Assembly (NCBI GenBank): GCA_016788565.1
Contig: JAEUSP010000112.1
Coordinates: 1-64,000, forward strand
Direction of reading: 5' to 3'
DNA: 64,000 bases
From: Chlorobiota bacterium
GTDB taxonomy: Bacteria > Bacteroidota > Ignavibacteria > OLB7
Below are positions 1-8,303 of the stretch, in pieces. The notes beneath the pieces are model-generated. The model saw nothing but the letters and a program-made list of their open reading frames with translations, ran no database searches and was not told the DNA's origin. How positions within the stretch are numbered: position 1 is the first letter of the stretch; each line of letters begins with the position of its first letter. The position numbers were made by a program, and so were the translations under genes.

Positions 1-2169
1 GTAGGTGCTGACCGAATCCCATGCTTCGCTGATCGTGCGGAAGTGTTCGCCAAATCCAACGCGGTACGTCCCTGCGTACCGGGCTTTCACGTTAAAGCAC
101 CATGTCGTTGAGTTGTTCTCCGTCACCGGGTCTTGTGGGTCAGTTACGGTGACGGTCATGCAGTACTCTCCCGATCCATTCGGAATGAAGTCAGGGAACT
201 CCTGGCGGACGATGCCACCATTGCTTGGCACGCTGAGGATGGTTGCTTGGCGTGTGTACACGGTTTGCCCAGCAGCGTTTTTAATCACCACGGTTGCCGG
301 GACGTTGGTCGCGTCGGCGATGCCGTTGTTGTTGATGTTCGCAAACACCGGAATCCGGCGGCCATCTGGATAGGACTGGAACTCACGTGGTGAGTGTGGT
401 CCGGCAGCAGCTGGAAGTGCTGTCAACTCAATCTCGTAGTTGGCATCGAATGGGAAGCCAAGAGATTTCCAGTTTGGCAGTGTATCGTTCAGACGGTTTT
501 CGTCTTTATCCAAATTGGTGTAGATCTTGACGTAGTAGCGGCCTGGCTTGGTTGGAGTCCAAGTTGGCATGTTGATGTCGCGGAAGCTGGACGGGTCCCA
601 CGTTCCTGGGACGATCGTTTGTCCTTCGCCGACTTTGTTGCCGTTCTCGTCAAAGATCCAATATCCGACCGGAACATCTTTGACGGCGTTAAATCCGATG
701 TTCAGGAAGCGGGCTTCGATTGGGACACCGATACCGAGTGGATATTGGTATTTCAGCGGCAGCTTGTTCTCGTATGGTTGCAGCAAATTCCAGACAGCCA
801 CATCGAACGGCTTGGAGATAAAGAACTGGCCGGTGAGGGTATCGTTCGAAATGTCTTGCTCCACATCCAACATTGAGATCACCTTAACGGTGTAGATGCC
901 GGAGAGATCGGTCAATGGAGCCGTGATTGACGGAGAGAGAGTGACCTGTGATTTTCCTGTTTGTGCAGCAGGTGTTGTGAACGCTGTGCCAGTCACGGTA
1001 GCAACCGGGTTGGTCAGGTCTTGGTCACGGTAAATGAGAGCCTTCACTGGAACATTCTGGCGAATGTTCTTGCCGATGTTCACGAACTGAGCATTAATGG
1101 TGATCGTCGAACCAGCCAGATAGACGTTTGCTTTCCGTTCTGGAGTAAACCAGAGGGAATCTGGTGAAACGTCATCCAACACCGGGGTCATCCGATAACC
1201 AATCTGCTGGCCATCTTGCGTCGGGAACGCATAATGCCAATACGGCGAGCCGATGTAGTACGTGAAGTTTGCCGCATAACTCATGTAATACGGATAGGTC
1301 TCTGGGAAATTTGTCCATCCGTATGCAGCGATATTCATGGTACGCGCTGTAGTAATAGCAACGGTGTCGGGGACTTGTGCTGGATCGCACATCACCATAA
1401 ACTTGCTTTCGTCGTTTGCGGGTGGTGGGTTGGTTCCATAGTTCGTGTTTTGACCCAAATTCTTGATACCGACCAGCGCGCCATAACCGAATACATAATT
1501 CAGATCAGGCTTAGTGCGGTTGATCGAGTTCGGGCCATAGAAGATTTCGATTTTACCAGATGGTGACTCATACAGCTTACACTGGAAATTCCCAGGATTA
1601 GTGCTGGGATAGTATGAGCCAGCAACACGCCACTCGAAGGTCATCACGCGGTTTGGTGCGGTTCCGTCAACACGGTAATAGACACCACCGTCTGGACTGC
1701 TGACACCGCTTGAACGCAGGTCGCTCCAGTACACCCATAACACACGGTCATCGTAGGAATACCATGATGGATTCCAGATACCTGTTTGGTACTGAAGATT
1801 TGGGTAGGCCGAGCCATAGCCCCAGCCATAGCCAGCATAATTAGCTTGGTTAAAGCCAATGTACCCGGCGACATCCACTTGGACAACTGAGTAGTAGTTA
1901 CCCAAGAAAAAGAACGGGAAGCCGATGTTACCGCCTTGATTTGCGGTAATATCGAAGTTGTACGTTTGCGAACCACCATACATATAGGCAGTATTAGGAA
2001 CAAGTATTGTTCCCGCTGAGCCAATAATGGTTTGGTAGTTGTTGGCAATCCGCTGCGGCAGATAGTTGTTCCAGGGAACTTTCACCTGTGGAGGGGTGGT
2101 CTGAGCCATCAGCCCCGCCGAACTAACAATCAGCAGCATTAATACCGTAAGGACTTGTCTTACGCGCAT
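1..2169 (-). CDS. Large secreted protein with CARDB/Ig-like repeats, C-terminus beyond window
   Basis: The minus frame is open over all 723 codons from an ATG at 2169 to position 1, with no stop, so the gene continues past the left edge. The N-terminus MRVRQVLTVLMLLIVSSAGL ending in MAQ is a signal peptide. Residues about 30-260 are rich in aromatic residues and glycine, like the N-terminal modules of Bacteroidota adhesins. Three CARDB-like Ig modules follow, with starts near residues 346, 476 and 603, each with a phrase like FVNIGKN or FLNIGFN. Near residue 698 the text GTYRVGFGEHFRTISEA resembles the opening of a further beta-sandwich or beta-helix module common in T9SS cargo. A T9SS sorting domain would be expected beyond the edge but cannot be seen. 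It is probably a cell-surface or secreted adhesin; the function is unknown. Confidence 0.85.
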   Translation of the reverse strand, partial: MRVRQVLTVLMLLIVSSAGLMAQTTPPQVKVPWNNYLPQRIANNYQTIIGSAGTILVPNTAYMYGGSQTYNFDITANQGGNIGFPFFFLGNYYSVVQVDVAGYIGFNQANYAGYGWGYGSAYPNLQYQTGIWNPSWYSYDDRVLWVYWSDLRSSGVSSPDGGVYYRVDGTAPNRVMTFEWRVAGSYYPSTNPGNFQCKLYESPSGKIEIFYGPNSINRTKPDLNYVFGYGALVGIKNLGQNTNYGTNPPPANDESKFMVMCDPAQVPDTVAITTARTMNIAAYGWTNFPETYPYYMSYAANFTYYIGSPYWHYAFPTQDGQQIGYRMTPVLDDVSPDSLWFTPERKANVYLAGSTITINAQFVNIGKNIRQNVPVKALIYRDQDLTNPVATVTGTAFTTPAAQTGKSQVTLSPSITAPLTDLSGIYTVKVISMLDVEQDISNDTLTGQFFISKPFDVAVWNLLQPYENKLPLKYQYPLGIGVPIEARFLNIGFNAVKDVPVGYWIFDENGNKVGEGQTIVPGTWDPSSFRDINMPTWTPTKPGRYYVKIYTNLDKDENRLNDTLPNWKSLGFPFDANYEIELTALPAAAGPHSPREFQSYPDGRRIPVFANINNNGIADATNVPATVVIKNAAGQTVYTRQATILSVPSNGGIVRQEFPDFIPNGSGEYCMTVTVTDPQDPVTENNSTTWCFNVKARYAGTYRVGFGEHFRTISEAWDSVSTY

Positions 2170-2422
2170 AGATGCATCTCCTATTGTGAATGATTGAGTA
2201 TTGATAAGGCCTTTCACTGTAGCTATCTCTATTGGATCGAATGGCGTTGTTGAGGGGGGCAGGTACATCGTGCATCCATGATAGTTTCCGATGCCTGATG
2301 ACCCGAGAACCCAAGCACGAGAAAAAGGTTTCCATGCGAAGTGATTACTTTGCGATAGTTACATTTTTTTGAGCAAGGGTGCGTCATTCAACACGAGAAT
2401 TCTCTTTTTTCAAAGAGAAAAA

Positions 2423-2504
2423 CCTCCACCCTTGACTGGAACCGCAATCAAGGGTGGAGGGGTCAAACCCACAGAATAGCAGTAAAAACAGAGCTTTTAC
2501 TGCT
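2423..2504 (+). repeat. Double-hairpin element, copy 1
   Basis: Hairpin 1 has perfect 13-bp arms (2423-2435 and 2448-2460) around a loop containing CTGGAACCGCA. Next comes the 15-nt linker GTCAAACCCACAGAA (2462-2476). Hairpin 2 has perfect 10-bp arms, AGCAGTAAAA (2478-2487) and TTTTACTGCT (2495-2504). The same loop core and linker recur about 200 bp downstream with entirely different stem sequences, which points to conservation of structure. The plus orientation is assumed from the downstream gene. It could be a structured RNA leader, a small RNA or a mobile palindrome family. Confidence 0.65.
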
Positions 2505-2621
2505 TCTATAAACCTGATAACGAAACACAGAGTAAAAACATCACACCGTGACTTCAAAAAATTATTGGCTTGTAGGAATCACATGGGACGATGCTTATTC
2601 CAGAGGCATTGATTGCCCAAA

Positions 2622-2703
2622 ACTCCTTAGCCCTGGCTGGAACCGCAGCCAGGGCTTAAAGAGTCAAACCCACAGAACCATACAAGGTATATGCTGATGG
2701 TTC
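2622..2703 (+). repeat. Double-hairpin element, copy 2
   Basis: Hairpin 1 has perfect 10-bp arms AGCCCTGGCT (2629-2638) and AGCCAGGGCT (2647-2656), around the same core CTGGAACCGCA found in copy 1. An outer ACTC/GAGT pairing extends the stem. The identical 15-nt linker GTCAAACCCACAGAA lies at 2663-2677. Hairpin 2 has 7-bp arms GAACCAT (2675-2681) and ATGGTTC (2697-2703). It ends 169 bp before the ATG of the LVIVD gene, so it may lie in that gene's 5' leader. Confidence 0.65.
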
Positions 2704-2872
2704 CGTAACTGAGATAAAGAGCCTTTAATTTTAGAAAGGTCGCAGGACAAGAAGGCCAAAATTGTAACGCCCCTTATTGCTACTGTTCCTTGTTCTCCAT
2801 TGGTTACACGGTTATCGTTGGGGTGTCTTCGCACTGAATCAGTCAAGAGATAATTTTAAGCGGAGGAACTCC

Positions 2873-4000
2873 ATGAACCGGACTACTATCTTTTTGCTAC
2901 TGGCAGTAGCCTTCTTCTCCTTCGGTTATACCAAGGATTACACCAGCAATGATGTAATCTCAAAGATCTATTTGCTGGATCGAACCTTGATTCGAGCAAC
3001 GCCGGGCGAGGGGATCCGATTCTACGACATTTCTATCCCCACACTTCCACGGGAGATTGGGAAAATTGCCATGGAGGGGAACAACGATGTTGCCGTCCAA
3101 GGCCACTACATGTATGCCGACCGCTTCCAAGATTTGATTGTCTTCGACATTTCCAATCCTGCAGTTCCGATTGCAGTGGATACTATCGGGGCAGTGTTTA
3201 ACCGGATATATGATGGTGGGTGGATGGCCGACGATGTTCGGGTTGTTGAGGACAATTCCTCCGGTGGTTTCTCCGGCTGCAACAGCTGTAGCCAATCCGA
3301 AACTGTCAATGCCCCCGTTGCCCAACCAAACCGCGATGCAGCATCAGCGGGAAAAGCGGGGTCATTGGCTCGATTTATGGTTGTTGGTGATTACTTGTAC
3401 TGCTTAGATGGAGTCAATATCCTGGTGTTCGACATCAAAGAGCCGGCTCGCCCTCGCTACCGGAATGCAGCTTCTGTCAGCTGGGATATCGAGACAATCT
3501 TCCACAGCGGGAATCATCTGTTTATTGGTGCTGCTACCGGGATGTATATCGTGAACATAGATGACCCCAATAAACCTATGCTCACCTCCCAATTCACCCA
3601 CGCCCGCACCTGCGACCCCGTAGTTGTTGAAGGAAATCGCGCCTACGTCACCTTGCGCGGCGGAACCCCGTGTGGTGGATTCGCAAACCAGATGGATATT
3701 CTGGATATCAGCGATGTCAAAAATCCAAAACTGATCCACTCAATGCCGCTAACCGGCCCCTACGGACTGGCGGTGCGTGATGGCATTGCCATAATCTGCG
3801 ACGGCACAGCAGGGGTTCGTGTGGTGGATGCTACCAACCCCAACGCACCCCAACAAGTTGGGCAGATTACCGGGATGATCCCCCACGATGTGATTGCCAG
3901 CGGAAATTTGCTGGTGATTACGGCTCAAGACGGCTACCACTTGTATGACATCAGTGATATCCGCCAACCCAAACGATTCAGCACAATCCCGCTTCCATAA
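2873..4000 (+). CDS. Secreted LVIVD-repeat beta-propeller protein
   Basis: This is a 375-residue protein. The frame is open from 2777, but the ATG at 2873 is chosen because GGAGGA lies seven bases upstream and the protein then begins with a clean signal peptide (MNRTTIFLLLAVAFFSFGYTK). Seven repeats of the LVIVD type follow, recognised by phrases such as FDISNPAVP, FDIKEPARP, NIDDPNKP, LDISDVKNP, DATNPNAP and YDISDIRQP. They suggest a seven-bladed propeller, usually a surface or periplasmic binding platform. Between blades 2 and 3 there is a low-complexity insert with two cysteines (GCNSCS). The partner or ligand is unknown. A hairpin just after the stop may terminate transcription. Confidence 0.85.
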   Translation: MNRTTIFLLLAVAFFSFGYTKDYTSNDVISKIYLLDRTLIRATPGEGIRFYDISIPTLPREIGKIAMEGNNDVAVQGHYMYADRFQDLIVFDISNPAVPIAVDTIGAVFNRIYDGGWMADDVRVVEDNSSGGFSGCNSCSQSETVNAPVAQPNRDAASAGKAGSLARFMVVGDYLYCLDGVNILVFDIKEPARPRYRNAASVSWDIETIFHSGNHLFIGAATGMYIVNIDDPNKPMLTSQFTHARTCDPVVVEGNRAYVTLRGGTPCGGFANQMDILDISDVKNPKLIHSMPLTGPYGLAVRDGIAIICDGTAGVRVVDATNPNAPQQVGQITGMIPHDVIASGNLLVITAQDGYHLYDISDIRQPKRFSTIPLP

Positions 4001-4023
4001 CGGCTCAAAAAAATCTATTCACA

Positions 4024-4056
4024 GGAGGGAGGGGGAATTGAATGTTCCCCTCCCTT
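4024..4056 (+). terminator. Possible terminator after the LVIVD gene
   Basis: A G-rich arm and its complement (GGGAGGGG at 4028-4035 and CCCCTCCC at 4047-4054, loop of about 11 nt) lie 25 bp after the stop at 4000. They are followed by a short T-containing run (TACTCTATTTT). The hairpin is sound, but the T tract is weak. Confidence 0.5.
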
Positions 4057-4117
4057 ACTCTATTTTGGCCGAGTGCCTCTCTTATCAAACAATCTATCCA
4101 TTACTTCAACAACGTCC

Positions 4118-5614
4118 ATGCGAATACCTCACAACTTCCTTCGCTCACTTCTCTTGCTTTGCTCCCTTCCATTGCTGTTGATACTCAGTCTGCCAGTGGA
4201 ATTGCTATCGCAAGAATCTTTCCCCGCAACGCACATTGCGGTGCTGAGCGGAACCAACCAGCAGCCCCCGGTGAACGGCGCAGGGTATGGGTTGTTTATT
4301 GGGCGATTCGATCCAACCTCACGCTCATTTGAATACCGTGTTTCCGTCACTGGGCTTGGCGAAACTATTGCTGCGGCACACTTCCACAGCGGCGGGCCGG
4401 AGGCAACTGGGGACGCGGCTCATGCCATCACCTTCCCAAATGGGCGGCTGACCGCCACTGGCGTTTGGGAAAACATCCCGGCAGCAACGGCTGATTCTCT
4501 ACTCCGGGGACTGATCTACGTGAATATCCACACCGCAAGCGCGCCGGAAGGGAAAATCCGTGGACAGATTCAGCCGATTCCCAATGCAGGGGTGTATCAG
4601 CTTGACCCCGGCAATGAAGTCCCTCCAATTTTGCCAAGCAACTCCGAAGGAAGCGGCGATGCCACAATTACCGTTGATCCCCAAACCCGCACCGCACGCT
4701 ACGTTGCTCGCTGGTGCTGCATGACCGGCCCGGCAACCATGGCTCATTTCCACCGCGCAGCCCGGGGGGAAAATGGCGCGGTTGTCCACGCGCTAACGAT
4801 GAACCCGGGCGATTCGGTTGTGGAAGGGGTTTGGTCTGGCTTAAGCGACCAGGATATCGCCGACATCCGCAGCGGGAATATCTATCTGAACGTCCATACC
4901 GACCAGTATCCAAACGGTGAAATCCGCGGGCAAGTGATCCCCATTGCTACGTTCACTGCGGCTGTTTCCTCCAAGAATGAGGTTCCCGCAACCTCCACTT
5001 CTGCCGAAGGAACCGGCTTTGTGGGGGCCTTTGGCGAACAATCGCAGGAGTTCCCACTGTTTGGTGAGTTTGTGGTTGAGGGGCTGACAGGGCCGATCAC
5101 CATGGCGCATATCCATCGCGGAGCCGTTGGCACAAATGGAGGAGCAGCGTTCGACTTAGACCAAAGCAACTATCCAAATCTGTGGCACTTAGAAACGAGC
5201 ATCCCCGGTCCAACAAACCGTGCCGAACTGGTTGCCGGACGGATGTACGCCAACTTTCACACCGCCGCAAACCAGAATGGCGAGGCACGTGGCCAGCTTG
5301 TTCCGGCGTTGTTAAACTGGGATGCTATTTCGGCAGCCCCATCCGACCCCGTCACCGGGGAATCTCCAAAATTTCTTTCAGCCTTCGATAAAGTGAGCAA
5401 TCGCCTGCTGTTCCGCTGGAATGGCCGAAGCAACGAAGGGAAGGTGATACTGTTCAACTTGCTTGGCCGCCAAGTAGCGGAAGCAAACCTAACCGATGGA
5501 GCCACCGCCATTGATGCGGCCACACTTCCGGCAGCCCCCTACCTTGCCCAGTTACTGGTTGATGGAACCCCCACAGATGTGAGCCGGGTGATGGTGGCAA
5601 TCGGAGCACAATGA
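4118..5614 (+). CDS. Secreted protein with three CHRD domains and a T9SS-type C-terminal domain
   Basis: This is a 498-residue protein. The ATG at 4118 is preferred over upstream in-frame starts because it gives a signal peptide (MRIPHNFLRSLLLLCSLPLL, cleavage near LLSQ). Three CHRD (chordin-type) domains follow, each with phrases such as AAHFHSG, MAHFHRA and MAHIHRG and ending in INVHT- or NFHT-type strands plus a GxxRGQ motif. The last 75 residues (FRWNGRSNEGKVILFNLLGR onward, with an APYLAQLLVDG strand) resemble a T9SS type A sorting domain. CHRD proteins in bacteria are mostly uncharacterised surface or secreted proteins. It is probably a cell-surface protein exported by T9SS. Confidence 0.87.
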   Translation: MRIPHNFLRSLLLLCSLPLLLILSLPVELLSQESFPATHIAVLSGTNQQPPVNGAGYGLFIGRFDPTSRSFEYRVSVTGLGETIAAAHFHSGGPEATGDAAHAITFPNGRLTATGVWENIPAATADSLLRGLIYVNIHTASAPEGKIRGQIQPIPNAGVYQLDPGNEVPPILPSNSEGSGDATITVDPQTRTARYVARWCCMTGPATMAHFHRAARGENGAVVHALTMNPGDSVVEGVWSGLSDQDIADIRSGNIYLNVHTDQYPNGEIRGQVIPIATFTAAVSSKNEVPATSTSAEGTGFVGAFGEQSQEFPLFGEFVVEGLTGPITMAHIHRGAVGTNGGAAFDLDQSNYPNLWHLETSIPGPTNRAELVAGRMYANFHTAANQNGEARGQLVPALLNWDAISAAPSDPVTGESPKFLSAFDKVSNRLLFRWNGRSNEGKVILFNLLGRQVAEANLTDGATAIDAATLPAAPYLAQLLVDGTPTDVSRVMVAIGAQ

Positions 5615-5655
5615 CGACGAAAGTTTCCACGAGCGGAGGCGGAGTAGGACTTCAG

Positions 5656-5687
5656 CAGAGGGTGGTTCCGGGAGGAACCGCCCTCTG
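5656..5687 (+). terminator. Rho-independent terminator after the CHRD gene
   Basis: Arms of 14 bp with a single G-U type mismatch (CAGAGGGTGGTTCC at 5656-5669 and GGAACCGCCCTCTG at 5674-5687) enclose a 4-nt loop. The hairpin lies 41 bp after the stop and is followed by TTGTTATTG. Confidence 0.7.
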
Positions 5688-5806
5688 TTGTTATTGCCTC
5701 ACGCCGGGGGCGGCTATCTTCCCCAATATCAATCGGTGTAATCTTCCCCTGATCTTGATGCTGCTTTCGGGAAGTAGCGTATTTTCTGCGGCACTTTGGT
5801 TCCCGC

Positions 5807-6694
5807 ATGAACACAACCCTCCAATCATTGAACGCCCGCATCCGGCTGATGCGCCCATCCCACTGGGTGAAAAACGCCTTCATCTTTGCTCCGCTGGTCT
5901 ATGGCAAAGCACTGATGAACACCGAAAGCGACCTTCGGGCAGTGATGGCATTCTTTGCCTTCTGCTTCGTTAGCTCCAGCGTCTATATCCTGAACGACAT
6001 CGTTGACCGCAACGCCGATTCCCAACACCCAAAAAAGAAACACCGCCCGATTGCTTCCGGAGCGGTTAGCGTTGGCTCGGCTGTTGTGCAACTGGGGTTG
6101 GTGGCTGCCGTGGCGGTGGCGTTGGCATCGCAGCTTCCCTGGCAGGCAGGGGCTTGTATTGCCATTTATGCAGTGCTCAATCTTGGCTACTCCTTTGGGC
6201 TGAAGCACGTGGTGCTGTTGGATATTTTCATCATTGCTGCCGGCTTCATGCTGCGCGTGCTGACCGGAGCCAAAGCTATCCAGGTTGATGTCTCCGAATG
6301 GCTGATTATCTGCACCCTGTTCCTCTCCCTTTTTCTTGGGGTTGCAAAACGCCGAAGCGAGCTTGCGCACCTGGGCCGGGGCGACAGCCGAAAAGTGCTG
6401 GAAGACTACACCCCCGAACTGATTCGGGTGATCCTGAACGTCTCCGTTGCTGGCTCGATTATGAGTTACACCCTCTACAGCGTCAGCGACCACACGCAGC
6501 AATTTTTTGGGACCGACAAGTTTGTTTATACCGTCCCGATTGTGATGTACGGCATCTTCCGCTACTTGTACCTTGATGAAAAACGGCGCACGGCAGAAAA
6601 CCCTGTGGCGGTGATCCTTCGGGATCCATCGTTGATTGCCACCGGCATCATCTGGACTCTGGTTTCGGTTGCACTGATTTATTGGGGGCGATAA
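5807..6694 (+). CDS. UbiA-family transferase, decaprenyl-phosphate phosphoribosyltransferase-like
   Basis: This is a 295-residue membrane protein of the UbiA superfamily with about eight to nine hydrophobic segments. The first Asp-rich motif is NDIVDRNADSQHP (N63, D67, D71), followed by KKKHRPIASG. The N-terminal MRPSHWVKNAFIFAPL matches the MRPxQWVKN signature of the decaprenyl-phosphate phosphoribosyltransferase subgroup (Rv3806c type). That enzyme transfers phosphoribose from PRPP to a polyprenyl phosphate. In Bacteroidota-like organisms such genes occur outside arabinan synthesis, so the lipid product here is inferred. A different UbiA prenyl transfer cannot be excluded. No partner genes for decaprenylphosphoryl-arabinose synthesis are adjacent. 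Confidence 0.8.
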   Translation: MNTTLQSLNARIRLMRPSHWVKNAFIFAPLVYGKALMNTESDLRAVMAFFAFCFVSSSVYILNDIVDRNADSQHPKKKHRPIASGAVSVGSAVVQLGLVAAVAVALASQLPWQAGACIAIYAVLNLGYSFGLKHVVLLDIFIIAAGFMLRVLTGAKAIQVDVSEWLIICTLFLSLFLGVAKRRSELAHLGRGDSRKVLEDYTPELIRVILNVSVAGSIMSYTLYSVSDHTQQFFGTDKFVYTVPIVMYGIFRYLYLDEKRRTAENPVAVILRDPSLIATGIIWTLVSVALIYWGR

Positions 6695-6753
6695 CGCTGC
6701 CGCTGCTTGCACAGCAATGGCGGATACCTCACCGTAATCCAACACAACTCATC

Positions 6754-7179
6754 ATGGCGACTTCAACATTCAACTGCCTTGAGTGCATCGGCTACTGCTG
6801 CGCCATTTACGAACGGGTGAAGGTGACGCAAAAAGATATCCGCCGCCTTGCCAAGCATTTCCAGATTTCCGCTGCCGAAGCAAGGGAGCGATTCACAAAA
6901 GTGTGGTCCCCGCGCGAGCAGGTGCTTCGCCGCACTCCCGACCCAATTTTTGGCGAATCGTGCATTTTCCAGGACCCTGCCAAACGCCTCTGCAGCATCT
7001 ACGAAGCACGCCCCGAAACCTGCCGCCAATGGCCGTCGCATGGGGGTGGCGGGTGCGTGTACTACGACGTGTTGAAATTTGAGGAGCACCAGCAAGGGGG
7101 GCGTGATTTTCTTCCAATCGTGACCTTCATCCAGCTTCCTGCAACGCCCAGCAACGCCGAGAAAAATCATGGCAAATAA
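6754..7179 (+). CDS. YkgJ-family cysteine-cluster protein
   Basis: This is a 141-residue cytoplasmic protein of the YkgJ (CxxCxxxCC) family, thought to bind a metal or Fe-S cluster. The start at 6754 gives MATSTFNCLECIGYCC with Cys8, Cys11, Cys15 and Cys16. Further cysteines lie in GESC, RLC, PETC and GGGC, as is usual for the family, together with the ETCRQWP motif. An upstream in-frame start at 6682 would overlap the end of the UbiA gene and give an implausible N-terminus. The stop overlaps the start of the next gene by 11 bp, so the two are probably co-transcribed. The function is not known. Confidence 0.85.
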   Translation: MATSTFNCLECIGYCCAIYERVKVTQKDIRRLAKHFQISAAEARERFTKVWSPREQVLRRTPDPIFGESCIFQDPAKRLCSIYEARPETCRQWPSHGGGGCVYYDVLKFEEHQQGGRDFLPIVTFIQLPATPSNAEKNHGK

Positions 7180-7666
7180 ACATTCCGGCAACACGAACCA
7201 CCGCCTGTGTTCAGCCATGTTGCTGCTTGCTCTGCTTTCCGCTGCCTGCAGCCGCGACGACGCACCACGCCTTGACGACCAGGGGGAATCGGTGGAGCAA
7301 ACAGCCGAAATGGAGATTGATGTCGCCACGCCCTCGTTCGGGATCATCAATATCCTGCGGGCCAGCGGCAACCGGGTGAAAGTGATTGCCAAAGCCGAAG
7401 CCCCATTGTTTGCGGCAACAGGGTATCGGATTACTATTAACGGCACCCCAGCAGAGTTGTACGAGTTTGAAGATGGCGCGGCCACTGCCCAAGCGGCAAC
7501 AAGCATCAGCCCCGATGGGAAATCGGTTGCGGGGAAGGAAATGCCGAATGGTGGAGGTCAGTTTTTCAAAACTGAAAAAACGATTGTGGTGTGCAGTGCC
7601 GCCGACACAGCAGCGGCGACCGCGTTGGAATCAGCAATTGGGAAGGCGTTCGCGGGAAGCAGGTAG
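7169..7666 (+). CDS. Small putative lipoprotein of unknown function
   Basis: This is a 165-residue protein. MANKHSGNTNHRLCSAMLLLALLSAAC is a lipoprotein signal with lipobox LSAAC, so the mature protein would begin at Cys27 and be anchored to a membrane. The remainder is a small, mostly beta-type domain with no family I recognise. It overlaps the YkgJ-like gene by 11 bp, so they likely share a transcript. No catalytic motif is visible. Confidence 0.7.
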   Translation: MANKHSGNTNHRLCSAMLLLALLSAACSRDDAPRLDDQGESVEQTAEMEIDVATPSFGIINILRASGNRVKVIAKAEAPLFAATGYRITINGTPAELYEFEDGAATAQAATSISPDGKSVAGKEMPNGGGQFFKTEKTIVVCSAADTAAATALESAIGKAFAGSR

Positions 7667-7686
7667 GAAGGAAGGCCGTAATAATT

Positions 7687-8223
7687 TTATGGCCATTTTT
7701 TTTCGTTATCAGCCTGTGCCGGGGTGTGGCCGTTGCTGGTAGCGGGTGTGGTTCCGTTGTTTGTGCACTGGTCGGAGCCGTTGCAGTATCTCCCCAACAA
7801 CGCTTTCATCTCCTGGCGTTCTTCCTCGGATAGCTGGCTGCAGAGGTCGCGCCAAGAATTGTTGAGGGCCGATGGATGCTGCGCCGAATGCAACGAAGCT
7901 GGGACCTGCAAGCCGGGTTGGCGTGGTTTGCCGGAGGGGGTGACGCTGATGCGCTGGTCAGGAACAGCGGCTGCCGAAGATGGTGGGAATTTCAAAGGGC
8001 GTTTCCGCCCCAGCCCAGCCGACCGCAAAGCCATCGTGGCCATGAACGCAGCCGCCGAAACGCCAAAGACTTCCCAGAACTCAATGCTGGCTTCGTCGTC
8101 ACCGTCGCAGGCGCGAACAACCCCCCAGCAGGCGCCCGAAAACGCCATCAGCGCAAGCACAACTGTGCCCGCGCCGATGGAGTATAACATCACCTTTTTT
8201 CGATTGAATTCGTTCTGCGCCAT
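7687..8223 (-). CDS. Small membrane protein downstream of the ECF sigma factor
   Basis: This is a 178-residue protein with two hydrophobic segments: MLYSIGAGTVVLALMAFSGACWGVV (about residues 12-36) and FWEVFGVSAAAFMATMALRSAGL (about 49-71). A soluble C-terminal half contains a charged helix LCSQLSEEERQEMKALL. It starts 80 bp after the stop of the sigma factor on the same strand, a position where anti-sigma factors often lie. It lacks the ZAS HxxxCxxC motif and the usual cytoplasmic N-terminal domain, so an anti-sigma role is only a positional guess. The gene converges on the lipoprotein gene ending at 7666, 20 bp away. Confidence 0.6.
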   Translation of the reverse strand: MAQNEFNRKKVMLYSIGAGTVVLALMAFSGACWGVVRACDGDDEASIEFWEVFGVSAAAFMATMALRSAGLGRKRPLKFPPSSAAAVPDQRISVTPSGKPRQPGLQVPASLHSAQHPSALNNSWRDLCSQLSEEERQEMKALLGRYCNGSDQCTNNGTTPATSNGHTPAQADNEKKWP

Positions 8224-8303
8224 GGTTCCGTTTCTGGACGATCCGCTTCGTTGGTACTCTGTGGTCTCGCTGTTGGTTTCCCCCTATGACGCACAAGCCC
8301 TGA

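Larger units (their letters stand above)
2170..2872. other. 703-bp divergent intergenic region
   Basis: This gap separates the divergent genes starting at 2169 (minus) and 2873 (plus), so it must hold both promoters. No convincing protein gene is seen. Short frames run into the gap, but codon usage is unlike the neighbours. It holds an AT-rich inverted repeat (TTCTCTTT 2400-2407 with AAAGAGAA 2412-2419) and the two copies of the double-hairpin element listed separately. The rest is AT-rich and shows no recognisable riboswitch consensus. Confidence 0.7.

Noticed and set aside
5-393. Short plus-strand frames over the first 400 bases
   Set aside because: They lie opposite the long stop-free minus frame with a signal peptide and CARDB-like modules; they have no recognisable domain.
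394-2048. Other short frames on both strands inside 394-2048
   Set aside because: They are shadows of the same minus-strand gene; only that frame is open throughout and has domain-like content.
2423-2703. attC-like integron sites or a CRISPR remnant
   Set aside because: No GTTRRRY core sites, no integrase, and only two units with unequal stems rather than regular spacers.
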